Part shown: positions 46,164-54,870 of the stretch, piece by piece
Layout of the letters: the number at the start of each line of letters is the position of its first letter
Numbering within the stretch: the first letter of the stretch is position 1
Source: Actinocrinis sp035605935
GTDB lineage: Bacteria > Actinomycetota > Actinomycetes > Streptomycetales > Catenulisporaceae
DNA: 64,000 nt
Direction of reading: 5' to 3'
Assembly (NCBI RefSeq): GCF_035605935.1
Contig: NZ_DATNGK010000135.1
Span: 17,131-81,130, forward strand
Notes under the pieces: model-generated
Database searches by the model: none
What the model was told of the DNA's origin: nothing
What the model saw: the letters and a program-made list of their open reading frames with translations, nothing else
Translations under genes and position numbers: made by a program

Positions 46164-48601
46164 TCTCGGGCCGCTTCGGCTCTCGTTTCAATATCCAGCC
46201 CCGGAGCCGGCGTGAGGCTTAAGCGCGCGGTGCGGCGTACGTCGATGCGCCACAACACTTCCAGCGCCACTGCCGCGCAGCCGGCCACCGCGAGCGCGGT
46301 GAGGGTCTGCTGCCAGCCGCCGAAGTGCAGGTCGAACACCCGCCGGCCCACCGGCAACAGCGCGACCAGCACGAACCCGCCGGACATCACGGCGATCAGG
46401 ACCGTCTTCCACCACGCGAGTGGCCGCGCCACCAGCGTCAGCACCCAGATACCAACCGCGAACAAGGTGACCATCGCTGAGGTTTGCTCGACCGCGAGTT
46501 GAGCGCCGGGCTCAAGCCGCGCCAGATAGTACGAGGTGAACGAGGCGGCGCCGGCGATCAATCCGGCCGGGATGGCGAATCGCAGCACCCTGGCGACGAA
46601 CCCCGATCCGGCCCGGCTCGCATTGGGCGCCAGGGCGAGGAAGAAGGCCGGGGTGCCAATCGTCAGTGTGCTGATGAGAGTGGTGTGCCGAGGCAGGAAC
46701 GGGTACGGCAGCCGGGCGATGCCAACCAGCAGCACCATGAGGAAAGACTCGAAGGACTTCACCAGGAACAGGTTCGAGACCCGCTCGATGTTGCCGACCA
46801 CGCGCCGGCCCTCGGCGACGACGGAAGGCAGGGTCGCGAAGCGTTCGTCGAGCAGCACGATCTGCGCCACCGCCCGCGCCGCCCCGGAGCCGGAACCCAT
46901 CGCGACGCCGATGTCCGCGGTCTTCAGCGCCAGCACGTCGTTCACGCCGTCGCCGGTCATCGCGACCGTATGGCCGCGCGATTGCAGCGCGGCGACCATC
47001 TGCTGCTTCTGGCGCGGGGTTACCCGGCCGAACACCGAGTTCGCCTCCAGCGCCGCGGCCAGCGCCTCCGGGTCGTCCGGCAGGTCGCGCGCGTCGACCG
47101 GATGATCCGCGCCAGGCAGGCCCAGCGAGCCGGCCACCGCGCCGACCGACACCGCGTTGTCGCCGGAGATGACCTTGAGCGCGACCGACTGGCGGGCGAA
47201 GTATTCGAGCGTCGGCGCGGCGTCGTCCCGGATCCGCTGTTCCAGCGTGAGGAGCGCGGTCGGGGTGATCGCGTCGTGGGCCAGGCCGGCGCTGCCCTCC
47301 GCGGGAAGCGGGTCGGCGGACGAAGCAAGCATCAGGACACGCAGTCCAGTCGCGCCGAGCCGCTCGGCTTCCTCGGCGGCCTCCGTGTCCAGGCCGAGCA
47401 CGTCAGGCGCGCCGATCAGCCAGGTGCCGTGGCCGTCCGCGAAGGTCACGCCGCTCCACTTGCGCGCCGAAGAGAAGGCCGCGATGGCCTGTGGCCGCCA
47501 GCCGCCGGGATCGGGGCAAGCTTCGATCACGGCTGTCATCGTCGCGTTGGGTCGTTCCTCCGCGGCTCCGAGCGCGCCAAGAACCCGGCGCACGTCGAGC
47601 TCGGTCTCGGCGGGAATCAGTACTCTTATCTCCGCGAGTCGCATGCCGCCCTCGGTGAGCGTCCCGGTCTTGTCCAGGCACACGACGTCGACCCGCGCCA
47701 GCCCCTCGATCGCGGGTAGCTCCTGCACGAGGCACTGGCGTCGCCCGAGCCGCACCACGCCGACCGCGAACGCGACCGAGGTCAGCAGCACCAGTCCTTC
47801 CGGCACCATCGGCACGATCCCGGCGACCGTCCGGCTGATCCCGTCGCGGCTGAATCCGCCGGCCACACCGGCCTGCACCGCCACCTGCAGCGCGGCGGCC
47901 GGGATGAGCAGGTAGGTCAGATAGCGCAGGATCCGGTTGATGCCGTCGCGCAGCTGCGAGCGCACCAGCGTGAACTGCTGCGCCTGCGCCGCTAGTTTGG
48001 CCGCGTGCGCGTCCGGGCCGACGCGGGTGGCACGCATGACGCCGGAGCCGGCCACGACAAACGAGCCAGACAGCAGCTCATCGCCGGAGCGCTTCGTCAC
48101 CGGATCGGCCTCGCCGGTCAGCAGCGACTCGTCGACCTCAAGCGCCTCCGCGTCGAGCACGAGCCCGTCCACTGGAATCTTGTCCCCGGTGGCCAGCAGC
48201 ACAAGATCGTCTTGCACCAACTCGGCGGCGGCGACCTGGGTCTCGACCCCGTCCCTGCGCACCCGTGGCCGCGCCTCGCCGACAATGGCGAGCGAATCGA
48301 GGGTGCGCTTTGCCCGCCATTCCTGCACGATGCCGATCGCCGCGTTGAACACGATCACGAAACCGAACAGCGCGTCCTGGATCGGCGCCACCACCAACAT
48401 GACCGCGAACAGCGCGCCGATCAGCCCGTTGAACCAGGTCAGCATGTTCGCGCGCAGGATCGCGGCCGTCGACCTGCTGGAGCGGACCGGGACCTCGTTC
48501 ACCCTGCCGCTCGCGACCCGCTCGGCGACCTGCGCTGCGGTCAGTCCGCCGGCGCCGGAAGGCAGCGTCGGGCTCTCGGGAAGCAGCGGCTCGATGGTCA
48601 T
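46160..48601 (-). CDS. CtpE-like P-type ATPase (cation transporter)
   Basis: An 813-residue P-type ATPase. The phosphorylation motif is DKTGTLTEGG with the acceptor Asp at residue 310. The actuator loop is LLTGEADPVTKR, the hinge is MTGDGVNDVLALKTADIGVA, and VISGDNAVSVGAVAGSLGLP precedes it. The N-terminus (NMLTWFNGLIGALFAVMLVV, FGFVIVFNAAIGIVQEWRAK) and overall length match M. tuberculosis CtpE, reported as a calcium transporter. There is no N-terminal heavy-metal-binding domain and no CPx motif in the membrane. The ATG overlaps the stop of a 13-codon leader ORF. The exact ion is inference. Confidence 0.88.
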   Translation of the reverse strand: MTIEPLLPESPTLPSGAGGLTAAQVAERVASGRVNEVPVRSSRSTAAILRANMLTWFNGLIGALFAVMLVVAPIQDALFGFVIVFNAAIGIVQEWRAKRTLDSLAIVGEARPRVRRDGVETQVAAAELVQDDLVLLATGDKIPVDGLVLDAEALEVDESLLTGEADPVTKRSGDELLSGSFVVAGSGVMRATRVGPDAHAAKLAAQAQQFTLVRSQLRDGINRILRYLTYLLIPAAALQVAVQAGVAGGFSRDGISRTVAGIVPMVPEGLVLLTSVAFAVGVVRLGRRQCLVQELPAIEGLARVDVVCLDKTGTLTEGGMRLAEIRVLIPAETELDVRRVLGALGAAEERPNATMTAVIEACPDPGGWRPQAIAAFSSARKWSGVTFADGHGTWLIGAPDVLGLDTEAAEEAERLGATGLRVLMLASSADPLPAEGSAGLAHDAITPTALLTLEQRIRDDAAPTLEYFARQSVALKVISGDNAVSVGAVAGSLGLPGADHPVDARDLPDDPEALAAALEANSVFGRVTPRQKQQMVAALQSRGHTVAMTGDGVNDVLALKTADIGVAMGSGSGAARAVAQIVLLDERFATLPSVVAEGRRVVGNIERVSNLFLVKSFESFLMVLLVGIARLPYPFLPRHTTLISTLTIGTPAFFLALAPNASRAGSGFVARVLRFAIPAGLIAGAASFTSYYLARLEPGAQLAVEQTSAMVTLFAVGIWVLTLVARPLAWWKTVLIAVMSGGFVLVALLPVGRRVFDLHFGGWQQTLTALAVAGCAAVALEVLWRIDVRRTARLSLTPAPGLDIETRAEAARD

Positions 48602-48639
48602 GAGCCGGGGATCTGGAGCCAGGTCGTCACGGTCGCCAT
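48598..48639 (-). CDS. Putative 13-codon leader ORF coupled to the P-type ATPase
   Basis: On the minus strand ATG 48639 opens a short frame encoding MATVTTWLQIPGS and ends in TGA at 48600-48598, which overlaps the ATG of the P-type ATPase (ATGA). TAGGGT ends 6 bases before this ATG, so a transcript from it would be leaderless for the leader ORF. The ATPase itself has no good Shine-Dalgarno sequence directly before it, so its translation may depend on reinitiation after the leader. It could also be a chance frame; conservation would decide. Confidence 0.5.
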   Translation of the reverse strand: MATVTTWLQIPGS

Positions 48640-48645
48640 GATCAG

Positions 48646-48651
48646 ACCCTA
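48646..48651 (-). promoter_or_regulatory. -10 element TAGGGT upstream of the leader ORF
   Basis: TAGGGT on the minus strand with 6 bases to the leader ATG. No clear TTGAC-type -35 is present, as is common in actinobacterial promoters. Confidence 0.5.
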
Positions 48652-48751
48652 ACCGCGGGCCTCGTCGCAGGGCGGGTCGAGTTCAACCCGCGGTAATCGA
48701 GGACGCGACTTATCGCTCATTCGGCCCAGCCGTGCGGGTTGCCGCGAGCGG

Positions 48752-48777
48752 GGCCGTCCGGTCCGGGCCGGACGGCC
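48752..48777. terminator. 10-bp stem-loop terminator after the GH30-like gene
   Basis: GGCCGTCCGG, loop TCCGGG, CCGGACGGCC, 16 bases past the stop of the glycosidase gene on the minus strand. Confidence 0.7.
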
Positions 48778-48793
48778 TTCGCGCGCTATCCGA

Positions 48794-50764
48794 TCAGCCT
48801 TGCGACCACAGCTGGTTGCTTCCGCCGTTGCAGGTCCACAGGTCGACGAGCGAACCCGAGGCGGTCTTCTGGCCGACCACGTCGAGACAGAGACCTGATT
48901 CGCTGTTGGTGAGCGAGCCGTCCGGATGAAGCTCCCAGCGTTGGTTGCTGCCGCCGTTGCAGGTGTAGATGTCCACGATCGTGCCCGCGGACTTGCCCTG
49001 CTGGTAGGCGTCGAGGCACTTGTTGCCGTAGACGGTGACCGTGCCATCGGCTTGCAGCGTGAACTCCTGGTTCGGCGCGGCGGAGCAGGTCTCGATGTCG
49101 ACCTGCGTGCCGTTCGTGGTCGAACTGCCCGGTACCGCGAGGCAGCGGCCGGACTGGGCACCTACGAGCTGCGACGCGCTCGCGCCGCCGCTGCCCGGCT
49201 GACCGGAGCTGCCGAGAACGAAGGTGCTCACGCTCTGCGCCGGCAGCGAGGTGCTGAGCGTCGAGCCGGAGATCGAGGGCGCGCCGATGCTCGCCGTGTT
49301 CTCCGTGGCGCTGGTCCGGTAAGCACCCTGCGCGGTGATCGCGCCGCTGTTCAGGTTGAGGCTGAACGAAGTGGCCGAGGAGTTGGTGTTGGTGGCGACG
49401 ATGGTCCAGGCGTTGTTCGCCCAGAACGCCAGCGCCTGCACGCCCGAGGGCGCGCCGGTCAGTCCGTATCTGACCGCTCCGGGCCGCACGTACCTGCTGT
49501 ACTGCGCGAGGACGTAGAAGCGCTTCGTGATGTAAAAGTTCTGATCATTGTCGGCGGCGTAGTTCGGGTTGTAGTAGATCAGCCCGTCGTTGTAGCCGCT
49601 GGAGTTGACGCTGGTCGCGCAGGAGGAGCTGCTCTTGGGGTCGCAGCCCATCACCGGGGAGAGCGCGGTCCACCACTGGAACGCACTGTCGTCGCCGTAG
49701 GCGAAGTCGTTGTACACGATCTTCGCGAGCGCGACGCCTCCGGAGATGGTGGGGTCGTACTGCGCGCCGTAGCCGCCGCCGGTGACCTGGCAGCAGATCT
49801 CGGTGGCCCACTTGGCCTTGTTGTTGACGTCGCCGAGCGCCGCGACCAACTCCATCTGCGTGGCGCCGGGGAAGTCGTAGGTGTGGTGCGCGATCGCGCC
49901 GATGTACGAGGGCGCGTTCGCGTCGGCCAGCCAGGTGGGCGCCTCGGAGAGCAATTGAGAGGTCTTACTCGACTCGTCCGCGATCACCTTCGTGGACAGG
50001 CCGGCGGACTTGAGCGCCGAGCCGACCGCGTCGATCGTCCCGGCGCGCTCGGAGGCGGGAACGCTCATGCCCTCCTGGCTGCAACTGGAGAAGCTGTTGT
50101 CGGGCTCGTTCATCGGGCTGATCTCGCTCAGCGGCACGCCCTGCGACGCGAAGTGCGCGGCGACGGTGGCCAGATAGCTGCCGTAAGCGCCCTCGTCCGC
50201 GGCGACGAGCGTGCCGGCGCAGCTCTTGTTGTTGCTGGTGTACTGTTCCGGCGCGCTGTTGACGAAGCCGATCAGGTCAGGCACGCCGTCGGCGGCGGCC
50301 GCCTTGAGGAAGTACTGGCCGGTCGGGTCCTTCGTCCAGTCGTAGGACCCTGACGAGGTAAGGAAGGTGGCGGCGGCGCGCGGACCGCTCGCCACGCCGA
50401 CGCCCCCGCCGCCGATGTTGTACCGGTACTGGCTCAGATCCAGCCCGGCCGAGGTGAACAGCAGCGAGGCAGCCTGCGCCTGGTTCGCCGCCGAGAAGTT
50501 CGCCAGATCGTTGACCCACCACGCACCGGAGGCCCCGAATCCGGCCACGGTCTGCGCGGGCGCGGTGATCTGCGCGACGGAGGAGGCGGCCGGGGCTAGG
50601 TGGACCGCGGCTGAATTCGACGTCGCGAAGCTGGTTGCGGCAACGAGGGCGAGGCCGGCCAAGCCGGCCAGCGCGCCGCCGGCTGATCGCCGGGTCTTGT
50701 GTCGCTGATGTGAGGGTTCTGGCACGCGATGTGGGTGGCGACCTGTGAATAAGGGTCGGGACAT
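48794..50764 (-). CDS. Secreted GH30-like glycosidase with C-terminal ricin-type lectin domain
   Basis: A 656-residue secreted enzyme. A signal peptide (GGALAGLAGLALVAATSFAT) is followed by a (beta/alpha)8 catalytic domain of glycoside hydrolase family 30 type: GFGASGAWWVNDLANFS, LDLSQYRYNIGGGGVGVA, acid/base Glu in SPMNEPDNSF, nucleophile Glu probably in WATEICCQVTGG. A beta-sandwich then leads to a ~125-residue ricin-B domain with three QxW-type repeats (NQEFTLQADG, NQRWELHPDG, NQLWSQG). Endo-beta-1,6-galactanase or glucanase activity is possible; the substrate is not determined. It lies downstream of a ROK regulator gene on the same strand, which probably controls it. Confidence 0.83.
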   Translation of the reverse strand: MSRPLFTGRHPHRVPEPSHQRHKTRRSAGGALAGLAGLALVAATSFATSNSAAVHLAPAASSVAQITAPAQTVAGFGASGAWWVNDLANFSAANQAQAASLLFTSAGLDLSQYRYNIGGGGVGVASGPRAAATFLTSSGSYDWTKDPTGQYFLKAAAADGVPDLIGFVNSAPEQYTSNNKSCAGTLVAADEGAYGSYLATVAAHFASQGVPLSEISPMNEPDNSFSSCSQEGMSVPASERAGTIDAVGSALKSAGLSTKVIADESSKTSQLLSEAPTWLADANAPSYIGAIAHHTYDFPGATQMELVAALGDVNNKAKWATEICCQVTGGGYGAQYDPTISGGVALAKIVYNDFAYGDDSAFQWWTALSPVMGCDPKSSSSCATSVNSSGYNDGLIYYNPNYAADNDQNFYITKRFYVLAQYSRYVRPGAVRYGLTGAPSGVQALAFWANNAWTIVATNTNSSATSFSLNLNSGAITAQGAYRTSATENTASIGAPSISGSTLSTSLPAQSVSTFVLGSSGQPGSGGASASQLVGAQSGRCLAVPGSSTTNGTQVDIETCSAAPNQEFTLQADGTVTVYGNKCLDAYQQGKSAGTIVDIYTCNGGSNQRWELHPDGSLTNSESGLCLDVVGQKTASGSLVDLWTCNGGSNQLWSQG

Positions 50765-50940
50765 TGCTGCTCTCCTCTCTGAGAGCGCGGCGTCATGTCG
50801 GGCGTGCGATCCGGAAAGCTAACCGGACGCCGACACTTCGTCAACCCCATGGAGAAAGTCCCGAACAGCACATTCCATGCCCACTTCGGCGATCACGGAC
50901 ATTACACGGCCACGGGTGCGTCGCCGCGCCACCCGTGCGG

Positions 50941-52131
50941 CTACGACCGGTTCGGGGCCAACGCTCCCTCGAGCGCGAAAGTCGCCGCACCCAGACTCAC
51001 CGGGTTCGTCGCGATCGGGCACAGCATGATGCGCGTGTGCTCAAGCGGCCGCGGCAGCGCGTGCTCGGCCACCGCCTCGCGCATTCCGGCGAGCAGCGCG
51101 TCGCCGAGCCGAGCCGCCACCCAGCTGCTCAGCACGATCACCTGCGGGTTGATCAGGTTCACCAGGTTGCCCACGGCCACGCCGAGATATCGCGCGGTGC
51201 GCTTGATCGTCTCGACCGCGGCCGCCTCGCCCTTGGCCAGCGCCTCGGCGAGCGCGTCTATCGCAGTGGTCTGATCCACGCTCAGGATGCCGCTGTCCGG
51301 ATCGACCTCTCTCAGCGTATTGATGATGCCCAACGCCCCGACGTACGCCTCCACGCAGCCCATCGCACCGCAGTGGCAGGCCCGGCCGTCGAGAACCAGC
51401 GTGGTGTGGCCCCACTCCCCCGCGGTGTTCGACGCGCCACGGTACAGCGAGCCGGCCACCGCGATCCCCGCGCCCACACCGGTGCCGAGGTTCACCACCA
51501 CCACGTCGTCGCAGCCGCGCGCCGCGCCGAACCAGAGCTCCGCGACGGTGCAGGCCATCAGCGGGTTATCGAGATAGATCGGAAACGCCAGCTGCTCGGC
51601 GAGCATTTCGCGCAGCGGCACCTCGTGCCAGTTCCAGTTGGGGGCGAACACGGACAGGCCGCCCTCGCGCTCGACCTGACCCGGCATGCTCACCCCGACG
51701 CCGAAGACCAGCCCGGCGTCCACCCCGGCGTCGGCGAGCACGGTGCGCACCCCGGAGGCGATGTGCCCGACCACCTGTTCCGGCCGGTTCTCGCTGGCGG
51801 ACAGCGGCTCCTCGGCCCGGGAGAGCAGCCGCAGCGCCAGATCGAACAGCTCGACGTGGATGTACGTCTCGGCGACGTCGACGCCGATCAGCGCGCCGCC
51901 GTCGGCCTTCATCGCGATCAGCCCGCGCGGCCGTCCGCCGTCCGAGTCCTCGAACCCGACCTCGACGAGCACGCCGCGCTCGAGCAGTTCCCCGACCAGG
52001 TTGGCGACGGTGGCCAGGCTCAGCCCGGTGGCCGCGGCGAGCTCCTGCCGGGAGACCGGAGACTGCGCGATCACGTAGCGCAGCAGCTCATTGCGATTGG
52101 CCCGGCGGATATCCCGAGACGTGCGCTTCAC
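50941..52131 (-). CDS. ROK-family transcriptional regulator (NagC/XylR-like)
   Basis: A 396-residue repressor. The N-terminal winged helix reads RRANRNELLRYVIAQSPVSR and LSLATVANLVGELLERGVLV. The ROK sugar-kinase-like domain follows: GVDVAETYIHVELFDLAL, VVVNLGTGVGAGIAVAGSLY, and the zinc motif AGEWGHTTL with CHCGAMGCVEAYVG (CxCGxxGCxE). The nearby glycosidase gene on the same strand suggests a sugar-responsive operon. GTG 52131 is chosen because the HTH starts at once and a GGGGCGG lies upstream. Two perfect 16-bp direct repeats upstream (52159-52190) are candidate binding sites. Confidence 0.92.
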   Translation of the reverse strand: MKRTSRDIRRANRNELLRYVIAQSPVSRQELAAATGLSLATVANLVGELLERGVLVEVGFEDSDGGRPRGLIAMKADGGALIGVDVAETYIHVELFDLALRLLSRAEEPLSASENRPEQVVGHIASGVRTVLADAGVDAGLVFGVGVSMPGQVEREGGLSVFAPNWNWHEVPLREMLAEQLAFPIYLDNPLMACTVAELWFGAARGCDDVVVVNLGTGVGAGIAVAGSLYRGASNTAGEWGHTTLVLDGRACHCGAMGCVEAYVGALGIINTLREVDPDSGILSVDQTTAIDALAEALAKGEAAAVETIKRTARYLGVAVGNLVNLINPQVIVLSSWVAARLGDALLAGMREAVAEHALPRPLEHTRIMLCPIATNPVSLGAATFALEGALAPNRS

Positions 52132-52158
52132 CAACTGACCGCCCCTTTGTGGACCAGG

Positions 52159-52190
52159 CCCGTGCAGTACGAATCCCGTGCAGTACGAAT
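52159..52190. repeat. Perfect 16-bp direct repeat upstream of the ROK gene
   Basis: CCCGTGCAGTACGAAT occurs twice, head to tail (52159-52174 and 52175-52190), 28-59 bases upstream of the ROK start. Each copy contains GTAC. This is a likely site for self-regulation by the ROK protein or another regulator. Confidence 0.6.
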
Positions 52191-52390
52191 GCTGAGAGCT
52201 TAGCCCGCGCAACCAGCCGGCACCGCCGGTACCAGCAATTTTCGGCGGAGTTTCGAGCCCGCGGCGCGCCGCGGCGCGCTCCGGCGGCCGGCCCGGCGCC
52301 CGCGAGGCGTGAGACCGCGCCACCTTCGCCACTCCTTACGAAGCCGTGACGCCCGTGCGCTGCCCTTTCCCTCGGCCGCGCTCTGCCGCC

Positions 52391-52396
52391 TAGCGT
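52391..52396 (+). promoter_or_regulatory. -10 element TAGCGT for a leaderless transcript
   Basis: TAGCGT, then 7 bases (GGCTGCC), then ATG 52404 of the epimerase gene, with no ribosome-binding site. Confidence 0.55.
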
Positions 52397-52403
52397 GGCT
52401 GCC

Positions 52404-53456
52404 ATGAGGGTACTGGTCACCGGAGCTGCCGGATTCATCGGATCGCATATCGTCGAGTCGCTGCTGGACGCCGGGCACGAGCCGGTGGCATTCGACGCGC
52501 TGCTGCCGGCCGTGCATCCGGAGCCGGAGCGCTCGCGGGAGCGGGTCGCGTCCGAGGTCGAGTTCATCCGCGCCGATGTGCGCGATGCGGACGCCGTCGA
52601 GCGCGCGCTGCGCGGCGTCGACGCGGTGTGCCACCAGGCGGCGATGGTCGGCCTCGGGCTCAATCTTGACGACGCGCCGCACTACGCGGGTTGCAACGAT
52701 CTCGGCACGGCGGTGCTGCTCGCCGCGATGGCGCGCGCCGGTGTGTCAAGGCTCGCACTCGCATCGTCGATGGTCGTTTACGGCGAGGGCCGCTACGACT
52801 GCGCCGAGCACGGCCGCGTCGAACCGGGACCGCGGGTGACGGCGGATCTCGCCGCGGGCCAGTTCGAGCCGCCGTGCCCACATTGCGGCAAGGCGCTGGC
52901 TCCGGGCATGGTCGATGAGGACGCGCGGCTCGACCCGCGCAACGTCTACGCCGCGACGAAGGCGGCGCAGGAGTATCTGGCGACATCGTGGGCACGCGCC
53001 GCCGAGGGGACGGTCGCGATGCTGCGGTACCACAACGTGTACGGCCCGCGGATGCCGCGCGACACGCCCTACGCCGGGGTCGCCGCGATCTTCCGCTCCG
53101 AACTCCAGGCCGGGCGGCCGCCGCGGGTCTTCGAGGATGGCGGCCAGCGGCGCGACTTCGTCCATGTGCGCGATATCGCGACCGCCAACGTCGCAGCCCT
53201 CGAATGGACTGGAAAGGCGGATCCGGGCAGCGGGCGGTCGTTCAACGTCGGCAGCGGCACGCCGCGCACCGTCGGCGAGTTGGCAGCCGGCCTCGCCGAG
53301 GCGATGGGCGGGCCGATCCCGGTCGTCACCGGCCAGTACCGGCTCGGCGACGTGCGGCATGTGACCGCTTCGAATCTGCGGCTGCGCACCGAGCTCGGCT
53401 GGGCACCTGCCGTAAGTTTTGCCGATGGTCTCGCTCAGTTCGTTGTCCCGGCGTGA
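52404..53456 (+). CDS. SDR-family NAD-dependent epimerase/dehydratase (rhamnose-4-epimerase-like)
   Basis: A 350-residue extended SDR. VLVTGAAGFIGSHIVESLLD is the NAD-binding GxxGxxG motif, FIRADVRDADAVERAL the adenine-pocket Asp, ALASSMVVYGEG the Ser, and YAATKAAQEYL the YxxxK. Between the Ser and the YxxxK lies an insertion with CAEHG and PCPHCGKAL (CxxH...CxxC), a zinc-ribbon-like feature. Members of this subgroup are annotated as dTDP-L-rhamnose 4-epimerases or similar sugar-nucleotide enzymes; the substrate here is not proved. It has a leaderless-type start. Confidence 0.85.
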   Translation: MRVLVTGAAGFIGSHIVESLLDAGHEPVAFDALLPAVHPEPERSRERVASEVEFIRADVRDADAVERALRGVDAVCHQAAMVGLGLNLDDAPHYAGCNDLGTAVLLAAMARAGVSRLALASSMVVYGEGRYDCAEHGRVEPGPRVTADLAAGQFEPPCPHCGKALAPGMVDEDARLDPRNVYAATKAAQEYLATSWARAAEGTVAMLRYHNVYGPRMPRDTPYAGVAAIFRSELQAGRPPRVFEDGGQRRDFVHVRDIATANVAALEWTGKADPGSGRSFNVGSGTPRTVGELAAGLAEAMGGPIPVVTGQYRLGDVRHVTASNLRLRTELGWAPAVSFADGLAQFVVPA

Positions 53457-53477
53457 CGGGCGCACGATGCTGAGGGC

Positions 53478-54380
53478 ATGCGCCCACTTATTCACCCACG
53501 AACCCGTATATTCGCCGCCGCGAGTGCGGCCGGCCTGCTCGGCGCCGTGCTGCCCGCGTCGGCCGCGCACGCCGCGACCCGCCCCACCGTCGCGGCGGTA
53601 TCGGGCTGGACCCAGGTCACCCACTACCTGGAGAGCAGCCTCTCGGCCGACGAAGGGGTCGCGACCGTCAACCCGCCCGGCGGTTCGGCTTACCAGCTCT
53701 TCCGCGGTGTCGCCTCAGTTCCAATCAGCGTGCTGATGGAGGGCTACAACCACGTCGGCGACCCGGATTCGGTGAACGGCTACATCTTCGACGCCTTCCA
53801 GAGCGGCGCCTCGGCTCCTAGCTCGAAGATGTTCCGGGTCACCACGCCCTCCGGATCAACCTACGAATACACCCACAGCCTGGTGTCCGGCGAGCAGTAC
53901 AACAACTCCTTCGATGCCGTCTCCCCGGACACCCAGTGGATGGTCGCGGGCGAGTGGGGCACGATGTCGCACCTCCAGGTGTATCCGACGCCGATCCTCA
54001 ACCCGCAGACCCCCGCGACCGGCGGCAGCCTGGCGCTGTCCGGCTACATCCAGCTCGACCACCCGGTCAACGACATCCAGGGCTGCGACTTCGTCACCGC
54101 GACAAAGCTGATCTGCGCCTCGGACGACGGCAGCCAGTCGCTCTTCCCGGACCAGAAGCCATTGCTGGAGGTTGACCTGTCACACGCACTGTCCAGCGGA
54201 GATGTCGCCGGTCACGTCACCGACCTCGGCCCGATCCCGCAGACCAACAGCATCTGCTCAGGCAGCTTCGAGTCCGAGGGCGTCGATTACGACCCAGCCA
54301 GCGCAATCCTGCGGGTCGAGATCATCCAGCCGAGCGTGTGCGCGGCTGCCACGACGGTCTACGAGTACAAGGCGAGCTAG
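53478..54380 (+). CDS. Secreted protein of unknown function
   Basis: A 300-residue secreted protein. The signal peptide covers about residues 1-33 (IFAAASAAGLLGAVLPASAA, AHA site). The mature part begins with PTVAAVSGWTQVTHYLESSL and contains GSAYQLFRGVASVPISVLME, TQWMVAGEWGTMSHLQVYPT, and a C-terminal stretch with SICSGSFESEGVDYDP. Four Cys residues (QGCDF, ICASDD, SICSG, SVCAA) can form two disulfides. The pattern suggests a beta-propeller-like extracellular protein, but I do not recognise a named family. It follows the epimerase by 21 bases; no ribosome-binding site is obvious. Confidence 0.65.
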   Translation: MRPLIHPRTRIFAAASAAGLLGAVLPASAAHAATRPTVAAVSGWTQVTHYLESSLSADEGVATVNPPGGSAYQLFRGVASVPISVLMEGYNHVGDPDSVNGYIFDAFQSGASAPSSKMFRVTTPSGSTYEYTHSLVSGEQYNNSFDAVSPDTQWMVAGEWGTMSHLQVYPTPILNPQTPATGGSLALSGYIQLDHPVNDIQGCDFVTATKLICASDDGSQSLFPDQKPLLEVDLSHALSSGDVAGHVTDLGPIPQTNSICSGSFESEGVDYDPASAILRVEIIQPSVCAAATTVYEYKAS

Positions 54381-54544
54381 CGGCCGGCGCCGGTCACCCG
54401 CTCGCCCGGACCGGGCCACGCATCGGGTAGGTCCATTCAGGTGAGGGCACGGACGCGCTACGCGACCGTTCCCTTGCGCGGTACGGGCAGGCGGAGCAGT
54501 CTCCGTGACAAGGACCTGGCTCAACCAAGGAGGGAGACAGCCCG

Positions 54545-54841
54545 ATGCGCACGATGCTTCTCGTGGAGTTGGACAACACCGCAGGCAGCAAGGCCATTGC
54601 CGACGGCACCATGGGCAAGTCGATGGAAGAGGTCCTCAGCATGCTCAAGCCGGAGGCCGCGTACTTTTACCCGCACAACGGGCACCGCGCGATGACGCTG
54701 GTCGTCGACGCGCCCGACGAATCGTCGCTCGTGACGATGTGCGAGCCGTTCTGGACGCAGCTGAACGCAAAGGTCGAAGTCATCCCGTGTATGAGCGCGG
54801 ATGACCTGCGCGGCGGCCTTAGCCGTCTCGGCGAAAGGTAG
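54545..54841 (+). CDS. Small DUF3303-like protein
   Basis: A 98-residue protein with a ferredoxin-like, dimeric alpha/beta pattern: MRTMLLVELDNTAGSKAIAD, EEVLSMLKPEAAYFYPHNGH, RAMTLVVDAPDESSL. The chain matches the general form of DUF3303-type proteins of no known activity. It has the best ribosome-binding site of the area (AAGGAGGGA, about 9 bases before the ATG), which suggests high expression. It is alone on its strand. Confidence 0.7.
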   Translation: MRTMLLVELDNTAGSKAIADGTMGKSMEEVLSMLKPEAAYFYPHNGHRAMTLVVDAPDESSLVTMCEPFWTQLNAKVEVIPCMSADDLRGGLSRLGER

Positions 54842-54870
54842 CGCTCCGGCTACAAGAAGGCTGGTTGACG

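Noticed and set aside
50764..52203. A 479-codon plus-strand frame opposite the ROK gene
   Set aside because: It is antisense to a clear ROK gene, and its product is Arg/His/Gln-rich with no domain, as expected of a shadow frame in high-GC DNA.
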